A stretch of DNA of 64,000 nt from Hyphomonas sp. Mor2 (GTDB lineage Bacteria; Pseudomonadota; Alphaproteobacteria; Caulobacterales; Hyphomonadaceae). The stretch covers positions 806,001-870,000 of the forward strand of contig NZ_CP017718.1 in NCBI RefSeq assembly GCF_001854405.1, given 5' to 3'. A program made the translations under genes and the position numbers. The notes under the pieces are model-generated. The model was not told the DNA's origin, did no database searches, and saw nothing but the letters and a program-made list of their open reading frames with translations. The first letter of the stretch is position 1. Each line of letters opens with the position of its first letter. Below, piece after piece: positions 62,532 to 64,000 of the stretch.

Positions 62532-64000
62532 ATGACCAAAACTGACACGGCTGAACTCGTTTTCCTGCCTCTTGGCGGATGCGGCGAGATCGGCATGAAC
62601 CTGAACGCTTATGGCTACGGGCCGGCGCATGACCGGCGCTGGATCCTGATCGATGTCGGCGTGACGTTTGGCGGCGAAGATACGCCAGGGATCGATCTGA
62701 TCACGCCGGATCCCGCTTTTCTGGAAGAACAAGGCGACCAGATCGATGCGATCTTCCTGACTCATGCGCATGAGGATCATATCGGCGCAATCGGGCTGAT
62801 CCTGCCGCGCCTGCAAACCAAGGCACCGATCTATGCGACGCCATTCACCGCGCATCTGGCGCAGGCCAAGCTGATTGAACGGGGGCTCAAGCATACCAGC
62901 ATCAATGTCATTCCGCTTGGGGCAGAAGTCGAAGCCGGGCCATTCAAGGTGCGTTACATCACGCTGACGCATTCCATCCCGGAACCGAATGCGCTGGCGC
63001 TCGAGACGCCGCTTGGCACCATCCTGCATACAGGTGACTGGAAGATCGATCCGGATCCACAGCTGGGCTCGGAGACCGATGTCGAGGCGTTGACGACGCT
63101 GGGCGAACAAGGCGTGCTGGCCATGGTTTGCGACAGTACCAATGTGTTCGTCGAAGGAGAGAGCGGCTCGGAAGGCGTCGTGCGTGAGAATCTGATTGAC
63201 CTGATCGGATCGCTATCGGGACGGGTCGCGGTCACGACCTTCGCTTCCAACGTCGCGCGCGTTGCCAGCGTCATCGAGGCCGCACGACAAGCCGGCCGCA
63301 GTGTCTGCCTAGTCGGGCGGAGCATGCACAAAATCACCGATGCTGCGGTTGCCACCGGCGTGATCAAGGATATGCCGGATCTGATCAGCGAGGATCAGGC
63401 TGGCAGCCTGCCGGATGACAATCTGCTCTTCCTGTGCACGGGTTCTCAAGGCGAGCCGCGCGCCGCGCTCGGCCGGATCGCGCGTGATGATCACCGCCAT
63501 ATCAGTCTTGGCGACGGCGATACCGTGATCTTCTCCAGCCGGGTTATTCCCGGCAATGAGAAGGGCATATTCGACATGCAGAACGCCCTCGCCGAGAAGG
63601 GCGTGCGCATCATCACGGATCGCATGACCGATGGCCCGATCCACGTGTCAGGACACCCGGCACGCGACGAACTGCGCCGCATGTATCAATGGGTGCGCCC
63701 GAAAGTCTCCGTTCCAGTTCATGGCGAGCGGCGGCATATCGTCGAACACGCGGCTTATGCAAAAAGCCTGCAGGTCAGCGAGGCTGTGACACCGCGCAAT
63801 GGTGATCTCATTCGTCTGGCGCCGGGTGATGCCAAGATCATCGACACTGTCCCGAACGGGCGCCTCTATCTGGATGGCAACCGGCTCGTGCCAGCAGAGA
63901 GCGAGGGCATCCGGGAGCGCCGGGCGCTCGCCAATTGGGGCTATGTCAGTGTCGCCGTGGCGATCGACGAGAATGGCGATCTGGTGGATGGCCCTCTGCT
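62532..64000 (+). CDS. rnj: Ribonuclease J (3'-truncated)
   Basis: RNase J is a 5'-to-3' exoribonuclease and endonuclease that processes rRNA and mRNA. The frame opens at ATG 62532 (AGGG upstream) and stays open to the window end, giving 489 residues of a protein usually about 550. The metallo-beta-lactamase motif THAHEDHIGA is present near residue 80, and a beta-CASP domain follows with the VPVHGERRHIVEHA motif (about 395-408). It is co-directional with coaX, 9 bases after it. Confidence 0.95.
   Translation, partial: MTKTDTAELVFLPLGGCGEIGMNLNAYGYGPAHDRRWILIDVGVTFGGEDTPGIDLITPDPAFLEEQGDQIDAIFLTHAHEDHIGAIGLILPRLQTKAPIYATPFTAHLAQAKLIERGLKHTSINVIPLGAEVEAGPFKVRYITLTHSIPEPNALALETPLGTILHTGDWKIDPDPQLGSETDVEALTTLGEQGVLAMVCDSTNVFVEGESGSEGVVRENLIDLIGSLSGRVAVTTFASNVARVASVIEAARQAGRSVCLVGRSMHKITDAAVATGVIKDMPDLISEDQAGSLPDDNLLFLCTGSQGEPRAALGRIARDDHRHISLGDGDTVIFSSRVIPGNEKGIFDMQNALAEKGVRIITDRMTDGPIHVSGHPARDELRRMYQWVRPKVSVPVHGERRHIVEHAAYAKSLQVSEAVTPRNGDLIRLAPGDAKIIDTVPNGRLYLDGNRLVPAESEGIRERRALANWGYVSVAVAIDENGDLVDGPL

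Noticed and set aside
1-64000. CRISPR arrays, tRNA/rRNA genes, insertion sequences, phage genes
   Set aside because: Looked for direct-repeat arrays, cloverleaf-like sequences, transposase or integrase motifs and flanking repeats; none were seen, although weak tRNA matches cannot be excluded by eye.

Overview
The window is chromosomal DNA from a GC-rich alphaproteobacterium, most likely a marine or stalked/budding type near Hyphomonadaceae or Maricaulales. This placement is inferred from gene order and protein style, not from a search. The supporting signs are the co-directional block rpoZ-rsh-pyrE-pdxJ-acpS-rnc-era-recO, a Bpt-type aminoacyl-tRNA-protein transferase, a complete 14-gene nuo operon that runs on into birA-coaX-RNase J, a TRAP transporter and several outer-membrane barrels. 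Genes are tightly packed with many ATGA, GTGA or TAATG overlaps. I see no rRNA, tRNA, CRISPR array, prophage or insertion sequence.

Layout. 1-1000: the end of an extensin-like protein, an orphan protein and a small lipoprotein. 1070-7860 (minus): the eight-gene housekeeping operon for omega, (p)ppGpp, pyrimidine, PLP, holo-ACP, RNase III, Era and RecO functions; lepB, often found between acpS and rnc in relatives, is absent. 7990-9256: type-5 uracil-DNA glycosylase and LemA. 9324-12704 (minus): a three-part TRAP transporter. 12723-16062 (minus): Bpt, an SLC13-type permease and an orphan MotB. 16196-19671: a beta-hydroxyacid dehydrogenase, TRIC channel, DUF389 membrane protein, DUF1801 protein and 2H phosphoesterase. 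19675-26130: a GRAM/PH-like tandem pair, hemB, GNAT, acyl-CoA dehydrogenase, SpoU methyltransferase, TPR protein and membrane-tethered LytTR regulator. 26224-32454: TauD/TfdA dioxygenase, a frameshifted outer-membrane barrel, SDR, SulP transporter, HIBCH-like hydrolase, thioesterase and SnoaL-like protein. 32651-36812: a MarR/LdtR-like regulator, a barrel protein, an AceE-like thiamine enzyme and a lipoprotein cytochrome c.

37032-40520 is the most unusual locus: a small secreted four-cysteine protein followed by a 1013-residue protein that combines an N-terminal stalk-like domain, a long beta-barrel-like region and two SdrD-B-like domains. 40570-42224 holds two small membrane proteins divergent from an XRE regulator, with a perfect inverted repeat between them. 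42290-44976 carries a secreted M24 peptidase and a GT87-like membrane glycosyltransferase.

45165-61012 is the nuo operon (complex I, order A-B-C-D-E-F-G-H-I-J-K-L-M-N). It has three extra genes (a four-helix membrane protein, a VOC protein and a two-helix membrane protein) and a NuoE carrying a C-terminal helix-hairpin-helix extension. It continues without a break into birA, coaX and a 3'-truncated RNase J gene. Three loci encode enzymes that fit successive valine-degradation steps (isobutyryl-CoA dehydrogenase-like, HIBCH-like, HIBADH-like) but they are scattered.
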